64,000 bases of DNA from Thalassolituus hydrocarboniclasticus (GTDB lineage: Bacteria; Pseudomonadota; Gammaproteobacteria; Pseudomonadales; Oceanobacteraceae). The position numbers and the translations under genes are program-made. Position 1 is the first letter of the stretch. The number at the start of each line of letters is the position of its first letter. The DNA lies in the NCBI RefSeq assembly GCF_025345565.1, contig NZ_CP054475.1, forward strand, positions 2,938,006 to 3,002,005. Direction: 5' to 3'. This document shows positions 27,046-37,050 of this stretch, in pieces. The notes under the pieces are model-generated. The model did no database searches, had not been told where the DNA came from, and worked only from the letters and a program-made list of their open reading frames with translations.

Positions 27046-30000
27046 TTATGGCCTTTCCGCTGCCTCAAGCCATGTTTGAATCTCACTAACACCAACAGAC
27101 AATAAAGCATCCTGAAGAGTGACAACTCGTTTCAGAAAATCTCCATCATCGGACTCTTCCAGCTCTTCGGCGTAGGCAAATAGTTGGTTCATTAGTTGAA
27201 CAAGATTATTATTGTGGTCATATAAGTGGGGCTTCCATTTTTGCAGCTTTGAGATATATCTCTCAGCGCACTTTAAAGCTTTAGCTGGGTCGGATTGGGC
27301 TATGAGATTTAGCCATTCGTTAATTTCTTGAAAATGATCTCTATTGTTGTCTTGGTTCCGCCTTATCTCCAACGAGCTAATAAAGCTATTAAATACCGAC
27401 TCGCTGAAGTTAATAGCGGGTTCGTTATCACCTAGCAGCCCTGCAAAATCATCACTGGCTAGTATTTGTATGTTGTCGTTTTGAGAAAAGGCGGCAATTA
27501 TCCCTTTCAGGCATATTTCTGGATGAAGGTTGAAGTTTTCTCGATGGGACCATACATCCAGCGCACCTTCCCAGGCACTGGTACTGTTGAGTTCTATAAG
27601 TTTCTTAATAAATTCTTCAGATTGAATAAATCCGCTTAACCCTGAAAGAGCAGATATGCGCCCCCATGTAGCCCGCGATTCCGCATCTGAGCTAGACTTT
27701 ATTTTTGCTAAATAAGGTTCAACTTTCACGAATTCATTGTGGTAGCTGTAGTATAGGAATGATTCGGCATAAGGCCATAATTCGGGGCAGTGTTGCATAG
27801 TACGTTCAAATATTTCCCATGCCAGTTCCGGTGCATCATTCTTCAGGTAAGGCAAGCGGCGAAGAATCATTGCCTTTACAGCAGAAGATTCTGATTGCGC
27901 AAACAATTTCAATGCAGAAATTGTCAGCTCAGAGTTATCACGTCCTGATTCAGAAATTTCGGTCGCAAGAACCATAATCGCATCGGCTACAGTGCCAGAT
28001 TTCATATTAATTCCGTCATGAATTAATCCCAATCTGGAGTCATTCGAGTGGAACCGGTCTTCGGAGATATAAGCAAACTCCAGCATTTGAAATACAAGCT
28101 TATCTACAAGGTGTGCATCCTTGATCACATATGCGCAGGCTTCCAGTGCCTTGGCTTTGCTTCTTGTCCGGTACCAGTGACTTGGATGCCTTTCCAATTC
28201 TTCAATTACCTGTTCAGCAAGCCAGTGTTTATCAGGCTGTTCGAGGGCCTCCCAATTTTGGCCTGGTCTAAGATTGCCGTAGAGGTATCTCAGATGGCTG
28301 GAGAGTCCATCAAGGATGGATTTTCGGAACGCTGAGGCTAAGCAGTGCCAGTATCTAATCAGATAGTTGATAAACCTGATGGGTTGCCTGGAAGAAGCTT
28401 CTTCTAATTGGCGCTGAACTTCCTCTTCTCCGCCGACCAGAAAATCATCAAATCGACCTGCATAGCCTGAGTAGTGTGCCAGAATTTTTAGTAATGCCCC
28501 ATCTGAAGTATCAATGATCAACTCATAAGAAAATGGTGCTCTAACAAAACCACCTCTGCAGTAAATATCTGGTTCGCGAATGTAATTCCCATTGAATTTC
28601 TCATACGCATCAAGAGTTTTCTGATTCGAGTCGGTACGAAGGAAGTTAGGCAGAGCTGAGATATAGGAAATCTTTTCTTTCGATATCCATGTAATATTGC
28701 TGTCCGGATGGACTTCATCTTCATAGAGTGATTCAATCACCTGGTTAAAGCTAGTTATGGCCTTCTCATTAAGGTGGATGGATGATATGTTTATCAGAGT
28801 TCCTATTTCAAAAGATATTCTGGATCTAAGTATTTTTTCATTAAGAATAATTCGCTGGGTAATATCTATGTTTTTTTCTGGGGCTGCGGAAAGAGCTTTT
28901 ACCAAAAAATAAGTTATGGCTAAGTCGTTGCTTTCAGATAATGGAAGTCGATTTTCTTGCCACCATCGCGTGTGATTTTCGGCATTCACGGTGATCCCAT
29001 ATTCAATGGCATCAAACAGTACGTTTACATCATCGTATGGACTCGTTCCTCTCTCGGAGTGAGTCTTTTCATAGGAAGTGTAGTCGAGAAAATATCTGAA
29101 CAGTCGAGGCCTTTCGTACTTGTACTCATTTAATAGTATATGGGCCCAATTATTGATTGTCTTTATGGCCAAAGTGAGTAGCGTCGTTGACTTGGCCATT
29201 CGATTTTTCAAGAAATCTATATTTTTGTTGCCAAACTGGTGCGGTCGGCAATTCAATGTTTTTTCAAGTCGGTAATGGAGTAAATTCTCAGGTTTCACTG
29301 CTCCAGTGATGTATCCCCACAGCTCCTGATCCGTCAAAACTTCCGCTTCTACGCATTGAGCTATGGTTTCCCCAAGAAAATCTCGATCACTATTCAGGTT
29401 TTTAAGTAGCTTCAACACCAGTGGTTTGGCTAAATGTAAGTGTTCAGCCCTGAGATCTTGCAAGCAGAAAGAGACCTGCCTCGCCAGGTTATTAGTTTCT
29501 ATCCAGCTGCAATCCATTGCTTCTGTCCAAAGAGGAACAATGGCTTCAGTAGCCTCATTCAGCCATTGGCTGATTCGATAGAGATATCCTTCCAACCCTT
29601 CTTGATCTTTCGCTTGTTTCAAGTTTGGTAAAAGGTTCTGCTGCCACATATGGAACCAACTGATGTGTGCGCTATGGGTATAAATAACCTGAAAGACATC
29701 CTTGTGCTGGTTCCGCAAATCCCGTAACAACGGCCAATCACTTTGATCAACTGGCTGCTGTGCGAAGGTTTCAGCGACCAAGCGACGAAGATGAAAAGGA
29801 AAGTGTCCGGTTAATACCGCACGAAGTTGTCCCCTGAACGCCTTCTTCTCTCCTAATGCGAGTTGGTTAACAAAACTGCGAATACTGGGTCTGACAAAAG
29901 GAACCGGTGGTAACCCGGTAATAAATTCCTTCAGAGAAACATCTTCACGAATCGCATTACTGATAACCAAAACATCCAGCAGGGTTTGATGACCAAAGGT

Positions 30001-31623
30001 CAGTCCGTTGTCATGAGTTTTCTGGAACAGGCCGAGGCTCAGTAGCCGCCTTAAAACGGCTTCTGATCCTGAGAATTGCTGATAAGGAATAGATAGCGCT
30101 CTGGCTTCCAGCATTCGGCGAGCCGCATTCTCCACGTTGACCATGGCTTCGTCGCCAAGAGCAGTATCACTCTGTACAAAAACAGTGAGATATTTTTGGG
30201 CCAAATCCTGACTGGTGATCACGTTGAAGCTGCCAGACTGCTTCGCTAGTTCTACGTAAAGATCCAGCTCTCTGGGGTTGGTAACAAGCGTTTGGGTTGT
30301 TTGATCAATCGTTGAAGTATCAATATCCAGATCGGTGAGAAAAGGTTGGACCTGCTTCTCCCAATCCAGCGGTGGTATTTTCAGTTCCTTGTCCCAGACC
30401 TTTTCGCTGATGCGTCGATCATATTGGCGGTCAAAGTCCCTACAAGCGGTGATGACTGTAAGATTGGGAATATTTTTCAGACGATCTATTTGCGCCAGAA
30501 AATAGGACAACACATTGTGCTCGCGAGCTATCGAGAGCACGTCCAGAGAATCGATAATGACGACCACTCTGGAGAACTCAGCTTGACGAGCCGCTTGTTC
30601 AACCCACTGGCTTGATAACCCTTGATGATGTCTCTCCTCCGTGTTTGTCGCTTCGGAAAATTCTCTGGACTGAATAAACAGAGAAATAAAACCGTTCTGG
30701 GATTTGGCTCTTTCTTCCAGTGCTGCCTGTAGCTGAAGCATCAAACAGGTTTTACCTGAACCTGGCTGACCAGTGATCAAGATGGATGAGGCGTTGGCCT
30801 CTATGGCCTCAAGTACACCATGCAGTGTCGGGTTATCAAGACGCTTCCCGGCGATATCGGTTTTCCAGCTTCTGCCAATCAGGGAAGTTTGTTGAAAGGA
30901 GTTTCGAACCTCCTGCTCTGAAATAGGTGGCACCAGCATTGCGCCTGATTGATTCAGCACTGCTAATAGATCATTGCGGGTTAGCCGATGTTTACTGGTT
31001 GCGACTCCACCAGTCGGTACTCGACCACCGAGTTTTTCTAGTGTTAGCCAGAGCGATTCGTAAGCAATTTTTGAATTTGAGGCCAGTCTTTCCAGTCGCT
31101 CGATTTGAAGCTGCTCATGGCGTTCAAAGTCAGCAGGTGTCGTTTCAAAAGTCGTTCGCTCTAGTAGTTCAAATGGCGTTAGGGATACCTTGGCTGCTGC
31201 GATGATCTTTTGAACTGCTGCATAACTTTTTTGGTGGCCTTTTGTCAGGTTTTGGATGAGTTGCAGGTCATCTTCGTAGTTGGTTGCGAATTCCTGGAGC
31301 TTGGCTATATCTCCGAATGCGCTTCGGGAATAGAAAATGAGAGTAGTGGTCGGTGAGTCAGCCAATTCTTTGGCTGCTTTCTCAAGCTCGTCACCCAGAT
31401 CTGCGATAGACCATGTATTAAAATTTTTCTGGTTTTTCTTGCACTGGCAGCAGATGAGAGGGCCATCCGTTTTTTTGATAACGATATCGTCGACTTGATG
31501 ATAAACAGAGTCGACTTCCAGTGATTCAATATCATTGCTAGCCAAGGCATCCAGCACCCAATCAAGAGCAATCAGCTTTTGATAATAATCTCCACGGGTA
31601 GATCTTGTTCCGGCGAGGCTCAT
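27046..31623 (-). CDS. Nuclease-STAND NTPase, Avs/NLR-like antiphage protein
   Basis: A 1525-residue protein with the Avs (AVAST) architecture. Residues 1-140 look like a DUF4297/Cap4-type PD-(D/E)xK nuclease (GTRSTRGDYYQKLIALDWVL, VDDIVI with D45/D46, CQCKK with K62). Residues 250-600 are a STAND/NACHT ATPase with Walker A GQPGSGKT (285-292) and Walker B VVVIIDSLDVLS (353-364). The remaining 900 residues are helical-repeat-like, as in phage-protein sensors. Known Avs proteins detect a conserved phage protein, oligomerise and degrade DNA. Base composition is visibly more AT-rich than the neighbours. It is flanked by repeat structures and IS/toxin-antitoxin remnants, which suggests transfer. 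Which Avs class it belongs to cannot be settled by eye. Confidence 0.8.
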   Translation of the reverse strand: MSLAGTRSTRGDYYQKLIALDWVLDALASNDIESLEVDSVYHQVDDIVIKKTDGPLICCQCKKNQKNFNTWSIADLGDELEKAAKELADSPTTTLIFYSRSAFGDIAKLQEFATNYEDDLQLIQNLTKGHQKSYAAVQKIIAAAKVSLTPFELLERTTFETTPADFERHEQLQIERLERLASNSKIAYESLWLTLEKLGGRVPTGGVATSKHRLTRNDLLAVLNQSGAMLVPPISEQEVRNSFQQTSLIGRSWKTDIAGKRLDNPTLHGVLEAIEANASSILITGQPGSGKTCLMLQLQAALEERAKSQNGFISLFIQSREFSEATNTEERHHQGLSSQWVEQAARQAEFSRVVVIIDSLDVLSIAREHNVLSYFLAQIDRLKNIPNLTVITACRDFDRQYDRRISEKVWDKELKIPPLDWEKQVQPFLTDLDIDTSTIDQTTQTLVTNPRELDLYVELAKQSGSFNVITSQDLAQKYLTVFVQSDTALGDEAMVNVENAARRMLEARALSIPYQQFSGSEAVLRRLLSLGLFQKTHDNGLTFGHQTLLDVLVISNAIREDVSLKEFITGLPPVPFVRPSIRSFVNQLALGEKKAFRGQLRAVLTGHFPFHLRRLVAETFAQQPVDQSDWPLLRDLRNQHKDVFQVIYTHSAHISWFHMWQQNLLPNLKQAKDQEGLEGYLYRISQWLNEATEAIVPLWTEAMDCSWIETNNLARQVSFCLQDLRAEHLHLAKPLVLKLLKNLNSDRDFLGETIAQCVEAEVLTDQELWGYITGAVKPENLLHYRLEKTLNCRPHQFGNKNIDFLKNRMAKSTTLLTLAIKTINNWAHILLNEYKYERPRLFRYFLDYTSYEKTHSERGTSPYDDVNVLFDAIEYGITVNAENHTRWWQENRLPLSESNDLAITYFLVKALSAAPEKNIDITQRIILNEKILRSRISFEIGTLINISSIHLNEKAITSFNQVIESLYEDEVHPDSNITWISKEKISYISALPNFLRTDSNQKTLDAYEKFNGNYIREPDIYCRGGFVRAPFSYELIIDTSDGALLKILAHYSGYAGRFDDFLVGGEEEVQRQLEEASSRQPIRFINYLIRYWHCLASAFRKSILDGLSSHLRYLYGNLRPGQNWEALEQPDKHWLAEQVIEELERHPSHWYRTRSKAKALEACAYVIKDAHLVDKLVFQMLEFAYISEDRFHSNDSRLGLIHDGINMKSGTVADAIMVLATEISESGRDNSELTISALKLFAQSESSAVKAMILRRLPYLKNDAPELAWEIFERTMQHCPELWPYAESFLYYSYHNEFVKVEPYLAKIKSSSDAESRATWGRISALSGLSGFIQSEEFIKKLIELNSTSAWEGALDVWSHRENFNLHPEICLKGIIAAFSQNDNIQILASDDFAGLLGDNEPAINFSESVFNSFISSLEIRRNQDNNRDHFQEINEWLNLIAQSDPAKALKCAERYISKLQKWKPHLYDHNNNLVQLMNQLFAYAEELEESDDGDFLKRVVTLQDALLSVGVSEIQTWLEAAERP

Positions 31624-31727
31624 GGCATTCCTTGTCGTTCGATTGATCTCGATAAGTAAAGTCAGGTGATTTTTCAGTTCTGACTACTCGTCTTGACTGA
31701 TGTTCCAGACCGCTTCTTAAAAAGCAG

Positions 31728-31886
31728 ACCCGTAACCCCCAAAAAACTGGGCTATTCATAACTGGAAATTTCCCGGCATAATCAATATTTACAGGAGATT
31801 TTCCTATGCGTAAATCCTGTTTTAGCGAAAAACGAATCATCAAAATTTTAAAGGCAGTTGAAGCTGGTCGAACAACCAGAGAAACT
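31728..31886 (+). mobile_element. IS3-family left-end remnant with orfA stub
   Basis: A CCCCCAAAAAACTGG-type end (about 31735-31750) typical of IS3-group insertion sequences precedes an orfA start at 31806 (MRKSCFSEKRIIKILKAVEAGRTTRET), which matches the N-terminus of IS3 OrfA. Homology stops after about 27 residues. The rest of orfA, orfB and the right end are missing. The break falls 27 bp before the decayed parE gene. Confidence 0.65.
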
Positions 31887-31912
31887 ATCAAGCCACCCTG
31901 CTCATCTGTTAC

Positions 31913-32214
31913 TCACCACTCCTGCCTTCCAATCACCGCCATTACCTCCACACCTTCATCTGTCACCCGAGAATAAATACTTCTTTTCCTGTAACACACC
32001 GTCGGTATCCTGGCCGGATTTCATCGACAAGCGGGTATTGCAAAGGGCTATTTGCGATCTGGTCGAAGGAATGGAAGATATTTGATATATATTGATCGGC
32101 GGCTTCCATGCCCCAGTTATTCAATCCATATAGCCATATCAGATAGAGGTCATCTTCGGCCTGCGGTGAGAGTTTATAACTTGCTATCTCCGCCCGTCCG
32201 CTCCCTGAACCTGT
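31913..32214 (-). pseudogene. Decayed ParE-type toxin gene
   Basis: Read on the minus strand, the frame from 32214 encodes a clear ParE/RelE-fold protein: YKLSPQAEDDLYLIWLYG, NNWGMEAADQYI, then ANSPLQYPLVDEIRPGYRR. There is no in-frame ATG, GTG or TTG after the upstream stop. At an A-run (plus-strand T-run 31984-31987) one base is missing. The first frame then stops, while the next frame continues with RSIYSRVTDEGVEVMAVIGR to a stop at 31913. So both the start and the reading frame are damaged. The partner antitoxin gene is directly upstream. Confidence 0.75.
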
Positions 32215-32221
32215 TCAGCAT

Positions 32222-32428
32222 CTATTCCTGAGATGTTGTTACCCAGCCTTTTTCAGCGACTGACATTTCTGCTGCAATTAACCGGGCACGAATGTCTTCA
32301 ACCTCCCGCGCTTTACGGATCAGGTCGTTGATCACTTCACTGCGACTGGTGAATTCTTTGCTGTCGATTTGAGCCTGAATCCAGCGTTCATTCGGCTCAG
32401 TCAGTGACAGACTTGCTCTGGTTGCCAT
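32222..32428 (-). CDS. ParD-type antitoxin
   Basis: 68 residues with the ribbon-helix-helix pattern of ParD antitoxins: MATRASLSLTEPNERWIQAQ, then SRSEVINDLIRKARE, and a charged toxin-binding tail. A GGAGG site lies before the ATG. The cognate ParE at 31913-32214 is frameshifted and startless, so this looks like an orphan antitoxin, which may still bind its own promoter or neutralise a related toxin. Confidence 0.8.
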   Translation of the reverse strand: MATRASLSLTEPNERWIQAQIDSKEFTSRSEVINDLIRKAREVEDIRARLIAAEMSVAEKGWVTTSQE

Positions 32429-32498
32429 AGCCTGCTCCTCCGTACAAATCTGATGCGCTATCGATGTAATAATGCATCACTACGCTCAGCACAGCCAT

Positions 32499-32538
32499 AA
32501 AAAAGCCGCTGCTCATTGCTGAGCCGCGGCTTTCTTTT
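32499..32538 (-). terminator. Bidirectional hairpin, likely purL terminator
   Basis: AAAAGCCGC (32501-32509) pairs with GCGGCTTT (32526-32533). There is an A-run on the left and a T-run on the right, so it can work in either direction. On the minus strand it would end a long purL 3' leader of about 220 nt. Confidence 0.7.
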
Positions 32539-32548
32539 CATTCCATGT

Positions 32549-32744
32549 GGTGGGCAGTGCCCACCCTACAATGCAAAGCACTCACCTGAAAACGTTAACT
32601 AGTTAGTTTTCAGGAAAGGAGCACTGCCAAAGCGTCGGCGGCGATGAGCTGGCTAGGCAAATGTGACCGAAAAAGCGCAGTTTACAAGTCGTAAATGAGC
32701 ATTTTGAGGTCACATTTAACAACGCCAGATCGAGTGAGCCAGCT
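32549..32744. repeat. Cluster of palindromes downstream of purL
   Basis: Three structures follow each other. (1) GGTGGGCA-G-TGCCCACC at 32549-32565, similar to palindromes common in dispersed repeats. (2) A near-perfect 30-bp palindrome at 32585-32614, arms CCTGAAAAC/GTTTTCAGG with a TAACTAGTTA core. (3) A 59-bp imperfect palindrome at 32659-32717 with arms AAATGTGACC/GGTCACATTT and an inner GTTTAC/GTAAAT stem, itself enclosed by AGCTGGCT (32647-32654) and AGCCAGCT (32737-32744). They lie in the 3' untranslated region of purL and could be a structured RNA or a dispersed element. Confidence 0.65.
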
Positions 32745-32756
32745 TTGGCTTACTCC

Positions 32757-35700
32757 TTAGTTCTCTTCACACCACACCCGCGCATTGCGGAACATCCGCA
32801 TCCAGGCACCGTCTTCATCCCACTCACCCGGAATGTATGAGTTCTGGATGGCGCGGAATACCCGCTCAGGGTGCGGCATCATAATGGTCACACGGCCATC
32901 ATTGGCGGTCAGGCCGGTAATGCCCTGTGGTGAACCGTTCGGGTTGGCCGGGTATTGCTCGGTAACGTTGCCGTAGTTGTCGACGTAACGCAGGGCGATC
33001 TGGCCAGCCAGTTCGTCAATGGCACTGTCGTCGGCAAATTCGGCGCGGCCTTCGCCGTGGGCAATGGCAATCGGCATACGTGATCCGGCCATACCAGCAA
33101 GGAATACCGAGTCGGATTCCTGCACTTCGACCATGGCAACACGGGCTTCAAACTGCTCGCTCATGTTACGCACAAAGTGCGGCCAGTGTTCGGCACCCGG
33201 AATCAGTTCGTGCAGGTTTGACAGCATCTGACAGCCGTTACACACACCGAGGGCGAAGGTGTCTTCACGCTTGAAGAAGGCTTCAAACTGGCTGCGCGCC
33301 TGGTCGTTAAACAGGATGGACTTGGCCCAGCCTTCACCGGCACCCAGTACGTCACCGTAGGAGAAACCACCACAGGCAACCAAGCCGCGGAAGCCTTCCA
33401 GGGTTACGCTGCCCGACAGAATGTCGCTCATGTGCACGTCAACCGAAGTGAAACCGGCGCGGTCAAAGGCGGCGGCCATTTCGATCTGACCGTTCACACC
33501 CTGCTCACGCAGAATTGCGACTTTCGGGCTGTTTTCAGAACCGGAAGCCGGTAAATCTGCAGTGATATCGTCATTAATATCGAAGGTCAGCTCAGCGTGC
33601 AGGCCCGGGTTTTCAGTGTCCAGCAGGGTGTCGAATTCCTGCTTGGCGCAGTCGGCGTTGTCACGCAGCGCCTGCATTTCGTAGCTGGTCTGGCTCCACA
33701 GACGCTGCCAGTTCACACGGCTTTCGCTGAGGAATTCTTCGTCCTGGAAGCTGAAGGTAATCTGGTCGTCGAAGTTCGGCTTACCGATGACGGCAGTGCA
33801 ATCGCCCAGACCGGCGGCTTCAAACTGGGCCAGCACTTCTTCCAGATCGTCGCGGCGAACCTGCAGCACCGCACCCAGTTCTTCAGCGAACAGGGCAGCG
33901 GCCAGACCGGCTTCGTCATCGGCCAGCAGATCCATGGAGATATCCACACCGCAATGTGCCGCAAAGGCCATTTCGGTCAGGGTGGCGAACAGACCACCGT
34001 CGGCACGGTCATGGTAAGCCAGCAGTTTATTGTCGCTGTTTAAGCCCTGCACCACGGCAAAGAAGGCTTTCAGGTCTTCGGCGTCGTCGAGGTCAGCCGG
34101 TACATCAGCCACTTTGCCGAATACCTGGGCAAAACAGGAAGCACCAATACGGTTCTGGCCACGGCCAAGGTCAACCAGAATTAAATCGGTTTCGCCCTGA
34201 TCCAGTTTCAGCTGCGGCGTCAGTACACCACGGGCATCGGTTACCGGAGCAAAGCCGGTAATAATCAGCGACATCGGTGAGGTAACAGCTTTATCGGTAC
34301 CGGCATCGTTCCAGCGGGTTTTCATCGACATCGAGTCTTTACCTACCGGAATGGTCACCTGCAGCTCAGGGCAGAGTTCCATACCCACGGCTTTTACCGT
34401 GGCGTAGAGTTTTTCGTCTTCACCGTCGTGGCCTGCCGCACACATCCAGTTAGCCGACAGTTTAATGTCAGCCAGTTTGGCAATCGGCGCCGCCGCCAGG
34501 TTGGTGATGGCTTCGGCTACCGCCAGACGACCGGAAGCCGGCGCATCCAGCAGCGCGACCGGCGTACGCTCACCCATCGCCATGGCTTCGCCGGCGTAGG
34601 TGTCATAAGAAGAGGTGGTTACGGCAACGTCAGCCACCGGCACCTGCCATGGGCCAACAAACTGATCACGTGCCACGGTACCGGTAATAGAACGGTCGCC
34701 GATGGTGATCAGGAAAGATTTGCTCGCTACGGTTGGCAGCTTAAGTACGCGCGCGGCAGCATCGGCCAGATCAACACCGGTACCATTAAAGGCATCGCCG
34801 GCGGCGTTGCGGCGGCTGGCTTCACGGTGCATGCGTGGTGGCTTGCCGAGCAGAACCTGCAATGGCAGATCAACCGGCTTATTGTCGAAGTGGCTGTCAG
34901 TCACGGTTAAATGCGGCTCTTCGGTGGCATAACCCACTACCGCATAAGGCGCGCGCTCGCGGGCACAGATGGCATCAAAGGCCGCCATATCTTCCTGCGC
35001 CACCGCCAGTACATAACGTTCCTGGGATTCGTTTGACCAGATCGCCAGCGGGCTCATGCCCGGCTCGTCGTTCGGTACGTTGCGCAGTTCAAACTTACCG
35101 CCACGGCCACCGTCGTTCACCAGCTCCGGGAAGGCGTTGGAAATACCGCCCGCGCCGACGTCGTGAATAAAGGCAATCGGGTTGTTATCGCCCAGCTGCC
35201 AGCAGCGGTCGATCACTTCCTGGCAGCGGCGTTCCATTTCCGGGTTTTCACGCTGTACAGAAGCAAAGTCGAGGTCGGCATTCGACTGGCCAGAGGCCAT
35301 AGAAGACGCCGCACCACCACCCAGACCAATCTGCATCGCCGGGCCACCCAGAACGATCAGGCTGGCGCCCACCGGGATTTCGCCCTTCTGTACGTGTTCG
35401 CCACGGATGTTGCCGTAACCACCGGCAATCATGATTGGCTTGTGGTAACCGCGGACTTCACCGTCGTGCTGCAGTTCGAACGTACGGAAGTAACCGCACA
35501 GGTTCGGACGGCCGAATTCGTTGTTAAAAGCAGCGCCGCCCAGCGGGCCGTCGATCATGATGTCGAGGGCCGACACGATGCGGTCTGGCTTGCCGTACTG
35601 GCTTTCCCATGGCTGTTCGAAGCCCGGAATTTTAAGGTCGGATACGGTAAAACCGGTTAAGCCGGCTTTTGGCTTGGAACCACGGCCGGTTGCGCCTTCG

Positions 35701-36644
35701 TCACGGATCTCACCACCAGAACCGGTCGCCGCACCGGAGTGTGGAGCAATGGCGGTCGGGTGGTTGTGGGTTTCGACCTTCATCAGGATGTGCATATCTT
35801 CCTGATGATAGGTGTATGCACGGCTGTCAGGGTTCGGGAAGAAACGACCGGCTTTATGGCCAACAATCACCGAGGCGTTGTCTTTATAAGCCGACAGAAT
35901 ATTTTCGTTGTAACACTCGTAGGTGTTTTTGATCATCTGGAACAGGGACTTGTCCTGATCCTCGCCATCCAGCGTCCAGGTGGCGTTAAAGATTTTGTGG
36001 CGGCAATGCTCGGAGTTCGCCTGAGCGAACATCATCAGCTCTACGTCGGTCGGGTTACGGCCCAGAATGTTGTAGTTCTCAACCAGGTAATCCACTTCGT
36101 CGTCGGCCAGTGCCAGACCCAGATTCTTATCGGCTTCGATCAGCGCATCACGACCACCGCCCAGAATATCGACGGTGCTCAGTGGCGCAGGTTCGGCGTG
36201 GGAGAACAGGTCAGCCGCAGCCGAGCTGTTATCCAGCACCACTTCGACCATGCGATCATGCAGCACGGCCGCAGCCGCAGCGCGCTCAGCTACACTGATA
36301 CCTTCTACATAGTACGCAATACCACGTTCCAGACGCTGAACCTTATTCAGGCCACAGTTGTGCGCAATATCGGTAGCCTTGGAAGACCACGGCGAGATAG
36401 TGCCGAAACGCGGCACCACCAGGAAAAACTCACCCTTACCCTCTTTGACTTCGGCTTTCGGGCCGTAGCGCAGGATACGTTGCAGCACCGCCAGCTCGTT
36501 ATCGGCCAGAGCTTCGTGCAGCTCGGCAAAGTGCATAAATTCGGCATACACGCCGCTGACCTGTGGCAGCACTTGCTGCAGTTTGTTCAGGACTTTGTTC
36601 TGACGGAATTCGGAAAGCGCCGGTGCGCCACGCAGCTCGAGCAT
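32757..36644 (-). CDS. purL: Phosphoribosylformylglycinamidine synthase
   Basis: Large single-chain PurL (1295 residues), fourth step of purine synthesis: FGAR + Gln + ATP to FGAM. Domain order is as in E. coli: an N-terminal PurS-like part, a linker with [10 protein letters not shown], two AIR-synthase-like halves ([28 protein letters not shown] pattern near residue 300; [11 protein letters not shown] in the second half) and a C-terminal class I glutamine amidotransferase with GVNGQIEMA, the nucleophile motif GVCNGCQML and a late MPHPERVFR. The length is normal and no domain is broken. It is monocistronic, and diverges from mltF as in many gammaproteobacteria. The 3' flank is unusually structured. 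Confidence 0.97.
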   Translation of the reverse strand: MLELRGAPALSEFRQNKVLNKLQQVLPQVSGVYAEFMHFAELHEALADNELAVLQRILRYGPKAEVKEGKGEFFLVVPRFGTISPWSSKATDIAHNCGLNKVQRLERGIAYYVEGISVAERAAAAAVLHDRMVEVVLDNSSAAADLFSHAEPAPLSTVDILGGGRDALIEADKNLGLALADDEVDYLVENYNILGRNPTDVELMMFAQANSEHCRHKIFNATWTLDGEDQDKSLFQMIKNTYECYNENILSAYKDNASVIVGHKAGRFFPNPDSRAYTYHQEDMHILMKVETHNHPTAIAPHSGAATGSGGEIRDEGATGRGSKPKAGLTGFTVSDLKIPGFEQPWESQYGKPDRIVSALDIMIDGPLGGAAFNNEFGRPNLCGYFRTFELQHDGEVRGYHKPIMIAGGYGNIRGEHVQKGEIPVGASLIVLGGPAMQIGLGGGAASSMASGQSNADLDFASVQRENPEMERRCQEVIDRCWQLGDNNPIAFIHDVGAGGISNAFPELVNDGGRGGKFELRNVPNDEPGMSPLAIWSNESQERYVLAVAQEDMAAFDAICARERAPYAVVGYATEEPHLTVTDSHFDNKPVDLPLQVLLGKPPRMHREASRRNAAGDAFNGTGVDLADAAARVLKLPTVASKSFLITIGDRSITGTVARDQFVGPWQVPVADVAVTTSSYDTYAGEAMAMGERTPVALLDAPASGRLAVAEAITNLAAAPIAKLADIKLSANWMCAAGHDGEDEKLYATVKAVGMELCPELQVTIPVGKDSMSMKTRWNDAGTDKAVTSPMSLIITGFAPVTDARGVLTPQLKLDQGETDLILVDLGRGQNRIGASCFAQVFGKVADVPADLDDAEDLKAFFAVVQGLNSDNKLLAYHDRADGGLFATLTEMAFAAHCGVDISMDLLADDEAGLAAALFAEELGAVLQVRRDDLEEVLAQFEAAGLGDCTAVIGKPNFDDQITFSFQDEEFLSESRVNWQRLWSQTSYEMQALRDNADCAKQEFDTLLDTENPGLHAELTFDINDDITADLPASGSENSPKVAILREQGVNGQIEMAAAFDRAGFTSVDVHMSDILSGSVTLEGFRGLVACGGFSYGDVLGAGEGWAKSILFNDQARSQFEAFFKREDTFALGVCNGCQMLSNLHELIPGAEHWPHFVRNMSEQFEARVAMVEVQESDSVFLAGMAGSRMPIAIAHGEGRAEFADDSAIDELAGQIALRYVDNYGNVTEQYPANPNGSPQGITGLTANDGRVTIMMPHPERVFRAIQNSYIPGEWDEDGAWMRMFRNARVWCEEN

Positions 36645-37050
36645 CGGGGGAAAACTCCAACGTAAGGAGGTGGGTCAAAATGAGCGCGAATGATACCGGA
36701 GAGTGCCTGCTCACACCAGATTTGAACGGCCGACAGGCCAGAGCGTTGCAACAGGCACGGCCGCTGGGCCGTTGCTGGTTAAACGGGTTGCTGTAAACAT
36801 CCAAGCGGCCGTGAAAAAACCATCATCGTTGCAATATCAGCAACAGTGCGTTGCTGACCCGCCCGGATGCCTGAGGCCTACAGAAAAAACAGAAGTGTTT
36901 CAACGGGTTAGGTCACTATAACGACACGAAATAGTCATCATTTTGCAAACCTGGTCTGCTGATCGGTTGTTTTTTAAGCGAATCGCACGCTACAATGACC
37001 TCAGATTTCATAAAATGCACCATAAAGGTGCAGCTTTACGGAAAATTTGC
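36645..37050. other. Divergent purL-mltF intergenic region
   Basis: About 400 bp holding promoters for both genes. I see no supportable gene. The mltF-side promoter candidate is listed separately. A PurR-type operator was looked for but no convincing palindrome was found. Confidence 0.5.
36967..36996 (+). promoter_or_regulatory. Candidate mltF promoter
   Basis: TTGTTT (36967-36972) and TACAAT (36991-36996) are spaced by 18 nt, about 55 nt before the chosen mltF start. The -10 element is good and the -35 weak. Motif evidence only. Confidence 0.4.

Noticed and set aside
35739-36665. 308-codon open frame on the plus strand
   Set aside because: Antisense to purL, whose homology is complete. Long mirror frames are common in this composition.
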